DNA of 64,000 nucleotides from Streptococcus henryi DSM 19005. GTDB lineage: Bacteria > Bacillota > Bacilli > Lactobacillales > Streptococcaceae. Both the position numbers and the translations under genes were made by a program. The notes under the pieces were generated by a model, which ran no database searches, was not told the origin of the DNA, and was given only the letters and a program-made list of their open reading frames with translations. The DNA lies in assembly GCF_000376985.1 (NCBI RefSeq), contig NZ_AQYA01000033.1:1-64000 (forward strand), in the 5' to 3' direction. Positions 9,528 through 18,324 of this stretch are shown piece after piece; the first letter of the stretch is position 1, and the number at the start of each line of letters is the position of its first letter.

Positions 9528-10182
9528 TGAGAGCCACACGAAGTGTCTCAACCTGAGCCGTCAAATCTTGGGCTTTAAAAAGGTAAGATCCTGCCACGAA
9601 GACATTAGCTCCTGCATCATAGCAGGCTTTTATAGTTTGATTGTCAACACCACCATCAACTTCAATGTCAAAGTTATAACCCTTTTGGTCACGAATTTGA
9701 GCAACTTGGGTCACTTTTTCAAGGCATTCTGGAATAAAGGCTTGTCCACCAAAACCAGGATTGACAGTCATGATGAGAACTTGGTCTACCAAATTCAAAA
9801 CTGGAAGCAAGGCTTGAATGGGAGTTCCTGGATTGATGACAACTCCTGCTTTCATACCGGCTGCCTTGATTTTTTGAAGAGCTCCATGAATATGTTGAGT
9901 CGCTTCAACGTGAATAGTCATGATATCTGCTCCTGCTTGAGCAAAAGCATCAACATATCTTTCTGGATCAACGACCATCAAATGGCAGTCAAAGACTAGT
10001 TTAGAATGTTTGCGCATGCTGGCAACGACATCAGCTCCAAAGCTGATATTTGGAACAAATTGTCCATCCATAATATCAATATGGACATATTCTGCACCAG
10101 TTGCTTCAATACGTTTGAGTTCACTGGCAAAGTTAGCGTAATCAGCAGCTAGGATTGAAGGAGCAATTTTATTGTTTGACAT
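9520..10182 (-). CDS. rpe: ribulose-phosphate 3-epimerase
   Basis: Interconverts ribulose-5-phosphate and xylulose-5-phosphate in the pentose phosphate pathway. It is a 220-residue TIM barrel with KIAPSILAADYAN, the metal/catalytic HIDIMDG, DCHLMV, MTVNPGFGGQ and EVDGGVD, all canonical. It lies 8 bp after rsgA and is cotranscribed with it. Functionally it links to the transketolase gene 1.6 kb away. Confidence 0.97.
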   Translation of the reverse strand: MSNNKIAPSILAADYANFASELKRIEATGAEYVHIDIMDGQFVPNISFGADVVASMRKHSKLVFDCHLMVVDPERYVDAFAQAGADIMTIHVEATQHIHGALQKIKAAGMKAGVVINPGTPIQALLPVLNLVDQVLIMTVNPGFGGQAFIPECLEKVTQVAQIRDQKGYNFDIEVDGGVDNQTIKACYDAGANVFVAGSYLFKAQDLTAQVETLRVALND

Positions 10183-10190
10183 GGGAGGTC

Positions 10191-11063
10191 CTACTTTCTT
10201 TTTATGGTTTTCTTATATGTTTCGCGGCGATTTTCAATTTCACTTAAGAATTGAAGGTAATTATCATATCGGACTTGCCAGAGGTCACCTGCCTCAAGGG
10301 CTTCTTTTACAGCACACGAAGGTTCATGAGTATGTGTGCAAGAGCGAAACTTGCAAGAGTGGCTTAATTTACGGATTTCTGGGAAGGCTTCATTCAAGTC
10401 TTCGGCATTATCCACTTCGTAGTCCAGGGAAGAGAATCCTGGGGTATCCGCAATCTTTCCGCCGTGAACAGTGTAAAGACTGACTGCACGCGTCGTATGG
10501 CGACCACGCCCCAAGGTCTCAGAGATTTCACCTGTTTCTAAATCTAGTTCTGGTGCAATTTTATTAAGCAAGGTTGACTTGCCCACTCCTGTTTGTCCCA
10601 TGAAAACAGAAACCTTATCCCTAAGATGCGGCAGTAATTCTTCCAAAGAATAACAGAAATGATAACCTATGGCCTCATAACGGGCACGGATAGCATCCAT
10701 GTCAGCTCTGCTATTGAGCAAATCAAGCTTGGAAATATAGATGAGGGGCTGGATATTTTTGTGCTCCAAAAGAACTAGAAAGCGATCCAATAGGTTCCCG
10801 TTGAAGTCAGGCTCCTTGGCCGACATGATGACCACTGCTTGATCAATGTTAACGATGGGAGGACGAACTAGGCTGTTTTTACGCTCATGGATAGCTAGAA
10901 TGTAGCCCTCTGAGTTCTCTTCAGCTGAAAAGTCAACAAAATCCCCAACATAAGGTGTTTGTCCTTTTTTTCTAAAATTGCCACGCGCACGTGTTTGATA
11001 AACGGTATCATCAGCCTCAACATAATAAAAACCGGCTAATGATTTGATAATTCTACCTTGCAA
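10191..11063 (-). CDS. rsgA: small ribosomal subunit biogenesis GTPase RsgA
   Basis: Circularly permuted GTPase that checks late 30S maturation. The 290 residues carry an N-terminal OB-fold and then the permuted G motifs SKLDLL (G4), GQTGVGKST (G1) and DTPGFS (G3). A C-terminal zinc knuckle [14 protein letters not shown] follows. It has its own extended -10 (TGGTATAAT, 11093-11100) and heads the rsgA-rpe-thiN-rmuC-yhaM series. Confidence 0.97.
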   Translation of the reverse strand: MQGRIIKSLAGFYYVEADDTVYQTRARGNFRKKGQTPYVGDFVDFSAEENSEGYILAIHERKNSLVRPPIVNIDQAVVIMSAKEPDFNGNLLDRFLVLLEHKNIQPLIYISKLDLLNSRADMDAIRARYEAIGYHFCYSLEELLPHLRDKVSVFMGQTGVGKSTLLNKIAPELDLETGEISETLGRGRHTTRAVSLYTVHGGKIADTPGFSSLDYEVDNAEDLNEAFPEIRKLSHSCKFRSCTHTHEPSCAVKEALEAGDLWQVRYDNYLQFLSEIENRRETYKKTIKRK

Positions 11064-11146
11064 ATGATTTTCCTTTACACATTAATAGTTCCATTATACC
11101 AGAAAGCAAACCTTAATTCAGCCATTAAGGAAAGATTCCTGCAGAA

Positions 11147-11175
11147 TTGCCATATATTTTAAAAAGGCGTATAAT
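11147..11175 (+). promoter_or_regulatory. tRNA-Leu promoter
   Basis: TTGCCA (11147-11152), 17 bp, TATAAT (11170-11175), ending 13 bp before the mature tRNA 5' end. It is divergent from the rsgA promoter. Confidence 0.8.
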
Positions 11176-11188
11176 GAAATTGTTCTCA

Positions 11189-11270
11189 GCGGAGGTGGTG
11201 GAACGGCAGACACGCATGCTTCAGGCGCATGTGCTCATAGAGCGTGAGGGTTCAAATCCCTTTCTCCGCA
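11189..11270 (+). tRNA. tRNA-Leu, anticodon CAG
   Basis: An 82-nt cloverleaf. The acceptor stem GCGGAGG pairs with TTCTCCGC plus discriminator A. The anticodon stem CATGC/GCATG encloses the loop TTCAGGC (anticodon CAG, reads CUG). A long class II variable arm and a T loop (GGTTCAAATCC) are present. CCA is not encoded. Confidence 0.93.
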
Positions 11271-11407
11271 TTTTGGATATTTTGATATCTTAAGTTAGCT
11301 CAATATGGTTATTATAGAATTCTACTCTCTAAAAATTCTTCTAAAATTAGAATAGAGGTCTAGTAATCATATCTCTTCATCTAAAAAACTAATCACATGG
11401 TCTATTA

Positions 11408-11505
11408 CTAATACCCAAATAAAATCAATGGAGAGTAGGCAAACAAAGCCAGATAGACGAGAAGGCTTGACGACTTATCATCTTGATTTTCACAGAATAT
11501 AAACA
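11408..11505. repeat. degenerate about 100-bp MITE (TACTC family)
   Basis: It begins CCCAAATAAAATCAA and ends ATCTTGATTTTCACAGAATA, matching the ends of the element at 11601-11689 with several mismatches. The terminal TACTC/GAGTA are lost. The interior has the GACGA..CGACTTATCA pieces of the family. Confidence 0.5.
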
Positions 11506-11543
11506 AGCTTGTTCAACTCTGCTGATATTTATTAGTTCACTCC

Positions 11544-11578
11544 AAAAAAGTCTGGAATTCCTTTATCCCAGGCTTTTT
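11544..11578. terminator. bidirectional terminator between tRNA-Leu and tkt
   Basis: AAAAAAGTCTGG pairs with CCCAGGCTTTTT, with A- and T-runs on the two sides. It can end both the tRNA transcript and tkt. Confidence 0.75.
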
Positions 11579-11600
11579 AGTTTTATAAGTTATATTTTTA

Positions 11601-11689
11601 TACTCAAATAAAATCAAAATCAGACGAGGGCAGTACTAGGGTACAGCAAGTCGAAGCTGACGACGTATCATTTTGATTTTAAAAGAGTA
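11601..11689. repeat. 89-bp MITE with TTA duplication
   Basis: Terminal repeats TACTC...GAGTA extend inward as TACTCAAATAAAATCAAAAT / ATTTTGATTTTAAAAGAGTA, directly flanked by TTA on both sides. The interior can fold (TAGGGTACAGCAAGTCGAAG). It belongs to the same family as the elements at 15131, 26510, 27886 and 27957. Confidence 0.75.
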
Positions 11690-11776
11690 TTAATACGAAA
11701 CAACACCCACCAAGATATCCCTAACTCGGAGATTGTGAGTCTCAGAATAGCTTAGTAGGTGTAACAGAGGAACGAT

Positions 11777-13750
11777 TTAAAGAGATTTAACAAGCTCGAC
11801 AACATTGTCTACAGTGAAGCCATATTTTTCAATAACTTCTGCTGCTGGTGCTGAAGCTCCGAAGTTGTCAATGCCTAGAACTTTTCCGTCAAGACCAACA
11901 TATTTGTACCAAGGCTGTGTCGCTGCCATTTCAATGGCAAGACGTTTTCTGACAGCATTTGGCAAAATACTTTCCTTGTATTCTTCTGATTGAGCATCAA
12001 AGAGGTCCGTAGAAGGAACAGAAACGACACGGACTTTTTGACCTTGAGCAGCCAAAACTTTAGCGGCCTTGACTGCTAAGTTAACTTCAGAACCTGATGC
12101 TAAAAGAATGGTATCGAAGTCTGGACCGGATTCATAGGTCACGTAGGCTCCCTTAGCTACCTTATTAAAGTCAGAACCTTCTTCAACCTCAAGATTTTGA
12201 CGTGTCAAGACAAGGGCAGTCGGTGTAGACTGATTCGTCAAGGCATAATGCCAAGCTGCCTGTGTTTCACGGGCATCAGCTGGACGAAGGACTGTCAAGT
12301 TTGGAATAGCACGCAAACCTGCCAAGTGTTCAATTGGCTCATGAGTCGGGCCGTCTTCACCAACGGCAATTGAATCATGAGTAAAGACATAGGTTACTGG
12401 CAATCCTTGAAGGGCTGACAGACGAACAGCAGCCTTGAGGTAATCTGAGAAGACAAAGAAGGTACCGCCGAACACTCGAAGTCCGCCATGCAAAGCCATA
12501 CCATTAAGAACCGTAGCCATGGCAAATTCACGAACTCCGAATTGGATGTTACGATAGAGCGGATGATCGGCATCTTGAAGACCATCTTCCTTAATATAGG
12601 TCATGTTAGAGTGGGCTAAGTCAGCAGATCCACCCAAGAAGGTTGGTAAGACAGCCGCTGCCGCATTAATAGCATCTTGAGATGAATTACGTGTCGCTTG
12701 AGAGAAGCCATTTTCGTAAGTCGGGAAATCTGCTTCTGTAATAGTCACTGGGTCCTGACCAGCTATGATAGCTTCTACTTCCTTGGCTTCTTTAGGATAG
12801 AGGGCTTTGTAAGCTAGAACTAAATCTGCCCAATCTTCATAAGCAGCAAGACCTCTGTCAGCAACATTTTCCTTGAAGTCTGCATAGACTTCTTGAGGTA
12901 CTTCAAATGGAGCATATGTCCAGCCTAGATTTTCTCTTGTTGCTGCTGCTTCTTCAGCACCGAGTGGGGCACCATGGACAGCATTGGTTCCGCCTTTAGA
13001 TGGAGCACCGTGACCGATGACCGTTTTAATTTCGATTAGACTAGGCTTCTTGGCTGTTTTTGCTTGGTCAATAGCAGAGCTAATTGCAGCTAAATCTGTT
13101 CCGTCAGCTACAAGGTCTGTATGCCAACCGTAAGCATCATAGCGGGCTCTGATATTTTCCGTAAAGGCCTCATGAGTTTCTCCATCAAGACAGATGTCAT
13201 TGGAATCATAAAGGACAATCAATTTGTCCAGATTTTGTTTGGCAGCATAAGAAGAAGCCTCACTGGAAACACCCTCCATGAAGTCACCATCACCAGCGAT
13301 AACGAAGGTATAGTGATCAAAAATTGGGAATCCATCTTTATTGTATTTAGCAGCTAAGAAACGTTCTGCCTGAGCAAAACCAACAGCGGTCGAAATGCCC
13401 TGTCCCAGAGGACCAGATGTGGCATCTACTCCGGCAGTATGGCCAAATTCAGGGTGCCCAGGTGTTTTAGAGCCCCACTGGCGGAAATTCTTGATTTCGT
13501 CAATAGAAACATCTTCAAAACCTGATAGGTGAAGGAGGGCATAGAGTAGCATGGAGCCATGCCCAGCAGAGAGGATGAAGCGGTCGCGATTGATCCAATT
13601 AGGAACTTGTGGATTGATGCGCATGTGCTTGCTGAAAAGACTATAAGCCATTGGCGCCGCACCCATGACGACACCAGGGTGACCAGATTTTGATTTTTCG
13701 ATAGCATCAATGCCTAAAAAACGAATGGCATTAACAGATAAATGTGACAT
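11777..13750 (-). CDS. tkt: transketolase
   Basis: Thiamine-diphosphate enzyme of the pentose phosphate pathway that moves two-carbon units between sugar phosphates. The 657 residues have the ThDP motif GDGDFMEGVSSEA, an N-terminal GHPGVVMG and the pyrimidine-domain stretch HDSIAVGEDGPTHEP. It is monocistronic in this window. It lies next to the ula regulon, whose product xylulose-5-phosphate it can use. Confidence 0.97.
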   Translation of the reverse strand: MSHLSVNAIRFLGIDAIEKSKSGHPGVVMGAAPMAYSLFSKHMRINPQVPNWINRDRFILSAGHGSMLLYALLHLSGFEDVSIDEIKNFRQWGSKTPGHPEFGHTAGVDATSGPLGQGISTAVGFAQAERFLAAKYNKDGFPIFDHYTFVIAGDGDFMEGVSSEASSYAAKQNLDKLIVLYDSNDICLDGETHEAFTENIRARYDAYGWHTDLVADGTDLAAISSAIDQAKTAKKPSLIEIKTVIGHGAPSKGGTNAVHGAPLGAEEAAATRENLGWTYAPFEVPQEVYADFKENVADRGLAAYEDWADLVLAYKALYPKEAKEVEAIIAGQDPVTITEADFPTYENGFSQATRNSSQDAINAAAAVLPTFLGGSADLAHSNMTYIKEDGLQDADHPLYRNIQFGVREFAMATVLNGMALHGGLRVFGGTFFVFSDYLKAAVRLSALQGLPVTYVFTHDSIAVGEDGPTHEPIEHLAGLRAIPNLTVLRPADARETQAAWHYALTNQSTPTALVLTRQNLEVEEGSDFNKVAKGAYVTYESGPDFDTILLASGSEVNLAVKAAKVLAAQGQKVRVVSVPSTDLFDAQSEEYKESILPNAVRKRLAIEMAATQPWYKYVGLDGKVLGIDNFGASAPAAEVIEKYGFTVDNVVELVKSL

Positions 13751-13784
13751 AATATGAACCTCTTTTTTAGATAGAAAGACCTAG

Positions 13785-13845
13785 CCCGAGTTTAATTTCG
13801 GGTTTTTCTTTAAAAAATACCCGCACATCGTGCGATATGCGGATA
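13785..13845. other. two hairpins in the tkt-ulaG intergenic region
   Basis: CCCGA-8 nt-TCGGG followed by TTTTT (13785-13807) reads as a terminator only on the + strand, where no gene precedes it. CGCAC-ATC-GTGCG (about 13825-13837) is a second, tight hairpin. On the minus strand they lie between the ulaG stop and the tkt start and could be the ulaG 3' end or part of the tkt leader. Confidence 0.4.
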
Positions 13846-13894
13846 TGGGAGTTTTTGAAAAGGGTAAAAACGTTTAACTTATTGGATTAGTGAC

Positions 13895-14986
13895 TTACAA
13901 GAGAGCCTTGAATTGAATATCAGAATCTTCAAGGAAGTAATCATCAAAGCCACGTGGGTGATGGTATTCAATTCTATCCTTATCTTGTGGATATGTGTAT
14001 TTACCACCAACTTCCCAGATGAATGGATGGAATTTGTATTGGAGACGTTCTTTACGCATTTTCCAAAGTTGGATAATTTCATCTGTTGAAGCCATGAAGT
14101 TAGACCAGATATCATAGTGAACTGGGATGATAACATTTGTACCAAGGTTTTCAGCCATACGAAGAAGGTCGATTGAAGTCATCTTATCTTGGATACCGAT
14201 TGGGTTATCCCCGTAGTTGTTGATAGCCACATCAATATTGAAATCACGTCCATGTTTTGCAAAGTAATTTGAGAAGTGAGAATCGGCACCATGGTAGATA
14301 GTTCCTCCAGGAGTTTCAAAGACGTAGTTAACTGCCTTACTTGCCATAAGCTCATCAGTAACTGGGAGACCACTCAAACTATTGCCGTTTTCTTCATAGC
14401 CTTCAATAGGAAGAGTTACAAGACAAGTACGGTCAAATGATTCAACTGCTGTTACTTTGATGTCTTTAAATTCAAAAGAGTCACCTGGCTTAACAATTTG
14501 GATACGGTCTTCTGGAACTCCCCAACCTTTCCAAATGTCTGCACAGCCACTTGGACCAACGAATTTAACATGTGCAAGTTTTGGATTATTAAGGATAGCT
14601 GCAGAAGTTGAGATATCCATGTGGTCTGAATGAACATGAGATACAAGGTAATAGTCCAATTCATTGATAGCAAATGGATCAATTACCATAGGTTGCACGC
14701 GCAAGTTTGGTTGTAATTTACGAACACCTGACATGTTAGCCATTTGGTGTCCCCAAATCATATCTTTAACTTTTTTAGTTGATTTTCCACGGTTTGCCCA
14801 AAGGTCCATAACCACGTTAGCTCCGCCTGGAGTTTTAATCCAGACACCACAGTTACCAAGCCACCACATGGCAAAGTTGCCTTCTGGCACCACTTCTTCT
14901 TCAATTTCTTCATTTAGCCAAGTTCCCCATTCTGGGAAGGTACTTAAAATCCATGATTCACGTGTAATATCTTTAACATTTGCCAT
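13895..14986 (-). CDS. ulaG: L-ascorbate-6-phosphate lactonase
   Basis: Metallo-beta-lactamase-fold enzyme that opens L-ascorbate-6-phosphate to 3-keto-L-gulonate-6-phosphate, the first step after PTS uptake. The 363 residues include the metal motif SHVHSDHMD and a later YHGADSHFS. The start at 14986 has AGGAGG 9 nt upstream; longer in-frame starts have no SD. It is transcribed alone from a promoter that shares its 37-bp operator with ulaA, so it belongs to the same regulon although 8 kb from it. Confidence 0.96.
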   Translation of the reverse strand: MANVKDITRESWILSTFPEWGTWLNEEIEEEVVPEGNFAMWWLGNCGVWIKTPGGANVVMDLWANRGKSTKKVKDMIWGHQMANMSGVRKLQPNLRVQPMVIDPFAINELDYYLVSHVHSDHMDISTSAAILNNPKLAHVKFVGPSGCADIWKGWGVPEDRIQIVKPGDSFEFKDIKVTAVESFDRTCLVTLPIEGYEENGNSLSGLPVTDELMASKAVNYVFETPGGTIYHGADSHFSNYFAKHGRDFNIDVAINNYGDNPIGIQDKMTSIDLLRMAENLGTNVIIPVHYDIWSNFMASTDEIIQLWKMRKERLQYKFHPFIWEVGGKYTYPQDKDRIEYHHPRGFDDYFLEDSDIQFKALL

Positions 14987-15036
14987 CTTAACTTTCCTCC
15001 TTGTGAAGATTATTACTTTTATTTGTTTACAATAAC

Positions 15037-15102
15037 AGTATAATCCTAAAAACGTTTTCAAAAAAGACCAAGAAATACACAGGCATGTGTGCAAAAATGT
15101 AC
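15037..15102 (-). promoter_or_regulatory. ulaG promoter with UlaR-type operator and cre
   Basis: Minus strand: a 37-bp operator (15066-15102, core TGCACACATGCCTGTGT then TCTTGGTC), exactly 23 bp, then -10 TATACT (15037-15042). The -35 region is poor, fitting an activated promoter. A cre-like site TGAAAACGTTTTTA (15047-15060) lies between operator and -10, suggesting CcpA repression. Confidence 0.75.
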
Positions 15103-15130
15103 CCTATGAAGCTTGATAGGAACTGAAGAC

Positions 15131-15230
15131 TATTCTTTTAAATCATGATGATACATTGTTGAGCTTTTTCGCCAACCTCCAGGCATCCCTCTGTCAGTTC
15201 GCTTTGTCTGATTTTGATTTTCTTTGAGTA
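15131..15230. repeat. about 100-bp MITE (TACTC family), degenerate left end
   Basis: It starts TATTCTTTTAAATCATGATGATAC and ends with GTCTGATTTTGATTTTCTTTGAGTA in two adjoining parts, matching the reverse of the 11601 element. It lies between the ulaG operator and the ulaR terminator. Confidence 0.6.
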
Positions 15231-15329
15231 TAAGTCTTGAACACAGACGAAATTTTGACATCTTTTTCCAAAATAATTTTTCTGAACATCTGGCTATGGT
15301 AAGAGACTTAAAAGCATTCCAATATAAGA

Positions 15330-15375
15330 AAGAACCTCAAATCAAATTCTCTAAAAATCTTGATTTGAGGTTCTT
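15330..15375 (-). terminator. ulaR terminator
   Basis: AAGAACCTCAAATCAA (15330-15345) pairs perfectly over 16 bp with TTGATTTGAGGTTCTT (15360-15375), 42 bp after the ulaR stop. It reads on both strands. Confidence 0.85.
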
Positions 15376-15416
15376 AAACATTTATTAGTCTATATTTTAA
15401 AATAGATAAATCTAAT

Positions 15417-17084
15417 TTATTCTCCCATATCAGCAGAAACAAGTTCCTGATTGATGAGTTTTTCAATTTGTGTTTTCAAGACAAATCGGTCTTTATCATC
15501 AGGAACATAAGCTTTTAGACACTTCTCTAATTTCTGACTAAAGTGAGTTTTATTTCCCTCCTCATGCATTCTTGAAAAGCGAATGAGTTTAATGATGTCT
15601 TCATTGCTGAGGATAGGATGGACGACAATGAGTGGAAATTTGGTGTCAATAACGTCACTGGTTGAAATGATCATATCAGTTTCAATGATATCACTGACGC
15701 TAACAAATTGTTCTGAAGTAAAGACTGCTTCAATATCACAGTTCGGGAGATATGTTTTACATTGACTCAAGAGAAGTTTCTGAACACCAATTCCCTCGTC
15801 ACAAATAAGGGTCACCTGACGTCGTGTCTTCTCTTCTATTTTTTCTTTTTGTAATTCTCCACCTAGATGGATTGCGATGTAGGAAATATCATCATCAGTC
15901 ATTTGTATCTTCCAGGCATCTTCCAAAATCGGAACACTGGCCTTGGTTATTTCAAAAAGCTCTGCATATTTTTCTTTAATATACTTGGTTAGAGGGTTTA
16001 AGGACAAGACACCATAAATCTTTCGGTAAAGCATGGCTTTGCAATGGGTCAAAAGCTGATTAAGCAGAGCGTCTCGATGTGCAAAAGTCAACCCATAATT
16101 GTAATAAAGTCCATCTAAAAAGAGATCTAGCATTCTACGCATTTCTGCGTAATCTCGACTCTCCAAGTGAAAATCACTGTCCTTACGAAAAGATAAAAGC
16201 AACATAGCAATAAGGCTAGTTTCAACCTTATCCAGTTTAATGTCAAAAGTCTCGTACAAGCCCTGTGCAATTTGTCTAGCTAACTGATATTCTTTTCTCT
16301 GCCATGTCATGCTGAGTTCACGCTTAATGACAATTTCCTCATCCTCTGACAATTCAAGACTTCGGTAGCTCAAAATTAAATAAGGTAGAATTTTAACCAT
16401 AAAAAGGCTATCCTGAGAATTAATTTTCTTCCCTAAACTTTCCTGAGCATTTGCCAATCTATCTTGCAAATAGTCATTTATTTCGTCAGAAAAATAACTC
16501 TCAAAACCCGCAGTATCAATCATACGATCTCTGATAATATCTATAAAACTCCTGTTCCCTTGAGTATAAATATTGTAAAGCAGGCGGTAGAGAAACTGTA
16601 TTTTTGATAAGGGATGACATTTTAAATAGTAACCACATGCTTTTGTCACATGTAATTGAATATCGTATTCTTCAGATGCCAATTTCTGACGAATTTCATT
16701 CAAATCATTTAGAATGGTATTTCTGGATACATCGTTAAGTTGCATCAGTTTATCAATAGTAACCCGGTCCTTTGAGATAGCAATATAGATCAAACTCAGC
16801 TCACAGCGTTCTGAAGATGACATGACATAAGAATAATCATCTAATTCTTCTAACAAAAGCTGACAAGCCTTACGCTGCGCCTCATTGAGGAGTATCCCAA
16901 CACGAGGATAGGAAACAATTTTTTCCACACCCTCTGGAAGGGAATCATTGATTTTATCTAAATGATAATAAATTTTTCGACGCGATTGATTTAGCTTTTT
17001 AGAAATAGACATGACTGTTTCAGGCTCATCCAGACTTAACAAGTAGGACAGCAAGTCATAACTCTTCTTGTCTAAAATAATCAT
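15417..17084 (-). CDS. ulaR: PRD-containing PTS-type regulator, probable UlaR
   Basis: BglG/MtlR-type transcription activator, probably of the ascorbate genes. The 555 residues are arranged as an N-terminal HTH (about 1-55, MSISKKLNQSRRKIYYHLDK), a second HTH (about 110-140, MQLNDVSRNTILNDL), two PRD regions (about 185-400, where HPr or EII phosphorylation of His controls activity) and an EIIB-like domain. That domain has the phosphorylatable Cys in TLICDEGIGVQK. The C-terminal EIIA-like domain found in many 650-700-residue relatives is absent. The assignment rests on position between ulaG and the ula operon. A GGAGGG site precedes the ATG. Confidence 0.85.
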   Translation of the reverse strand: MIILDKKSYDLLSYLLSLDEPETVMSISKKLNQSRRKIYYHLDKINDSLPEGVEKIVSYPRVGILLNEAQRKACQLLLEELDDYSYVMSSSERCELSLIYIAISKDRVTIDKLMQLNDVSRNTILNDLNEIRQKLASEEYDIQLHVTKACGYYLKCHPLSKIQFLYRLLYNIYTQGNRSFIDIIRDRMIDTAGFESYFSDEINDYLQDRLANAQESLGKKINSQDSLFMVKILPYLILSYRSLELSEDEEIVIKRELSMTWQRKEYQLARQIAQGLYETFDIKLDKVETSLIAMLLLSFRKDSDFHLESRDYAEMRRMLDLFLDGLYYNYGLTFAHRDALLNQLLTHCKAMLYRKIYGVLSLNPLTKYIKEKYAELFEITKASVPILEDAWKIQMTDDDISYIAIHLGGELQKEKIEEKTRRQVTLICDEGIGVQKLLLSQCKTYLPNCDIEAVFTSEQFVSVSDIIETDMIISTSDVIDTKFPLIVVHPILSNEDIIKLIRFSRMHEEGNKTHFSQKLEKCLKAYVPDDKDRFVLKTQIEKLINQELVSADMGE

Positions 17085-17385
17085 ACTCCCTCCTTTAAGT
17101 GAGATATAAAGTCCTATAGAAAGTCCTATAGAAAGCTAAGCAAAATAGGAGTTTTGATGAGGGGTGCTTATACCCTCAGACAAATTATTTTTTTGTATAA
17201 CTCCCAGATTGTATTCGGTTCAAATAGGATACTAGGCCCTAAAAGTCTCTCAATAACTACAAAAGCTAGTAGCCTTCGGACAGACCTAGCTTAGAATAAC
17301 TTATTTTTAAATTTAAATTAGAGTCAATCAAATTTTTTCGCGTTTACCATTATACCACAGCCCCCACAAATCATGTAAATCGTTT
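17085..17385. other. intergenic region upstream of ulaR
   Basis: This 300-bp gap holds a perfect 12-bp tandem repeat AGTCCTATAGAA x2 (17110-17133) in the ulaR leader, and a hairpin GAGGGG...ACCCTC at about 17158-17178. The remaining AT-rich sequence has no convincing gene. A clear ulaR promoter could not be assigned, and no copy of the 37-bp operator occurs here. Confidence 0.5.
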
Positions 17386-18003
17386 TCAATAAAATCCTTT
17401 TATAATTTCTACACGTGTGATAGTGTCTCCGTGCATCTTATCAATTCGCAAAGCAACATTTTTCAAATAAACACAAGCTCCAACAGCGACAGTCTTATCT
17501 TCTTCACTCAACTTTCTTGTAATAAAATCGCGGAGCGTCTCACTTTTATTAGCTTGAATATTAACACGAGCAATGACATTGGCAATTTTAACCTTTTGGC
17601 TGGCGCGCATAATAATATTGTTGGTCGCATCAAATTGTGTGAAAAGATATTTTCGTACAGCAAATAAAATGGCAACTGCTAGGATCCCAATTAAAAAATC
17701 TAAAATGTTAGCATGATCTAAAACCAACTGCCTAGCTAGAGCAAAAAGAAGTACCTCAATAACAGTATTTGGAGAAGGCTTTGAGAACATCTTAATCAAT
17801 TCGACTCCGACTGCCAAAGTCATAGCTTTACCAAGGAAGCGTTGTAAGAGAACTTCGTCACTAGACTCTAGAGATAAAAAAACTGACAAATCTTTTATCA
17901 AAGATAAGGAAAAAAACAAGAGTGCAAAGGCTAAAATGGCTGATAAAATTATCTCTAAATAATAGGATAGTTCGGTCACTGTGTCTTGCAAAAATTTTCG
18001 CAT
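17386..18003 (-). CDS. PsiE-like membrane protein under the ula operator
   Basis: A 205-residue integral membrane protein with three to four predicted helices (about 15-45, 60-80, 90-120) and a hydrophilic C-terminal domain. The domain arrangement resembles the phosphate-starvation-inducible PsiE-like family. The function is not known. The third copy of the 37-bp ula operator lies upstream at the standard 23-bp distance from its -10, so it should be induced with ascorbate uptake. It may be an accessory to transport or metabolite export; this is inference from regulation only. AAGGAG is the SD. Confidence 0.6.
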   Translation of the reverse strand: MRKFLQDTVTELSYYLEIILSAILAFALLFFSLSLIKDLSVFLSLESSDEVLLQRFLGKAMTLAVGVELIKMFSKPSPNTVIEVLLFALARQLVLDHANILDFLIGILAVAILFAVRKYLFTQFDATNNIIMRASQKVKIANVIARVNIQANKSETLRDFITRKLSEEDKTVAVGACVYLKNVALRIDKMHGDTITRVEIIKGFY

Positions 18004-18148
18004 AAAATCTCCTTGTCAAAAATTGCTTATTTTGCATGATGCTTCAGCAAAGTTCCTTACTCTTTAAAATTCTGAACTGAAAAAGTTTACTTGAAGATAG
18101 ATTTTCCTAAGTAATAACTTAGGTCAGTTAGATCCCCCTTATAATCCA

Positions 18149-18214
18149 AGTATAGTCAAAATATCATCTCTCATAAAGCCCAAGATGTACACAAAATTGT
18201 GTTCAAGTATGGAC
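18149..18214 (-). promoter_or_regulatory. promoter of the PsiE-like gene with third UlaR-type operator
   Basis: Minus strand: a 37-bp operator (18178-18214, core TTGAACACAATTTTGTGT then TCTTGGGC), exactly 23 bp, then -10 TATACT (18149-18154). The layout is the same as at ulaG and ulaA, but no cre is visible. It begins 1 bp after the ula operon terminator. Confidence 0.7.
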
Positions 18215-18215
18215 C

Positions 18216-18259
18216 AAAAAACCACTTTTCCAAAAGAGTCAAACTTTATAAAAAGTGGT
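18216..18259 (-). terminator. terminator of the ula operon
   Basis: Minus strand ACCACTTTT pairs with AAAAGTGGT, followed by a T-run. It lies 65 bp after the ulaF stop. Confidence 0.8.
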
Positions 18260-18324
18260 AATGATTAATATTATTTTAAAAAGACTAAAGCAGATTTTGT
18301 AAGAATACCAAGTCAATCAACTTC

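Noticed and set aside
13785-13807. Terminator of tkt or ulaG at CCCGA...TCGGGTTTTT
   Set aside because: The T-run is on the + strand, where no gene is upstream. On the minus strand it lacks a T-run, so it is listed as a hairpin only.
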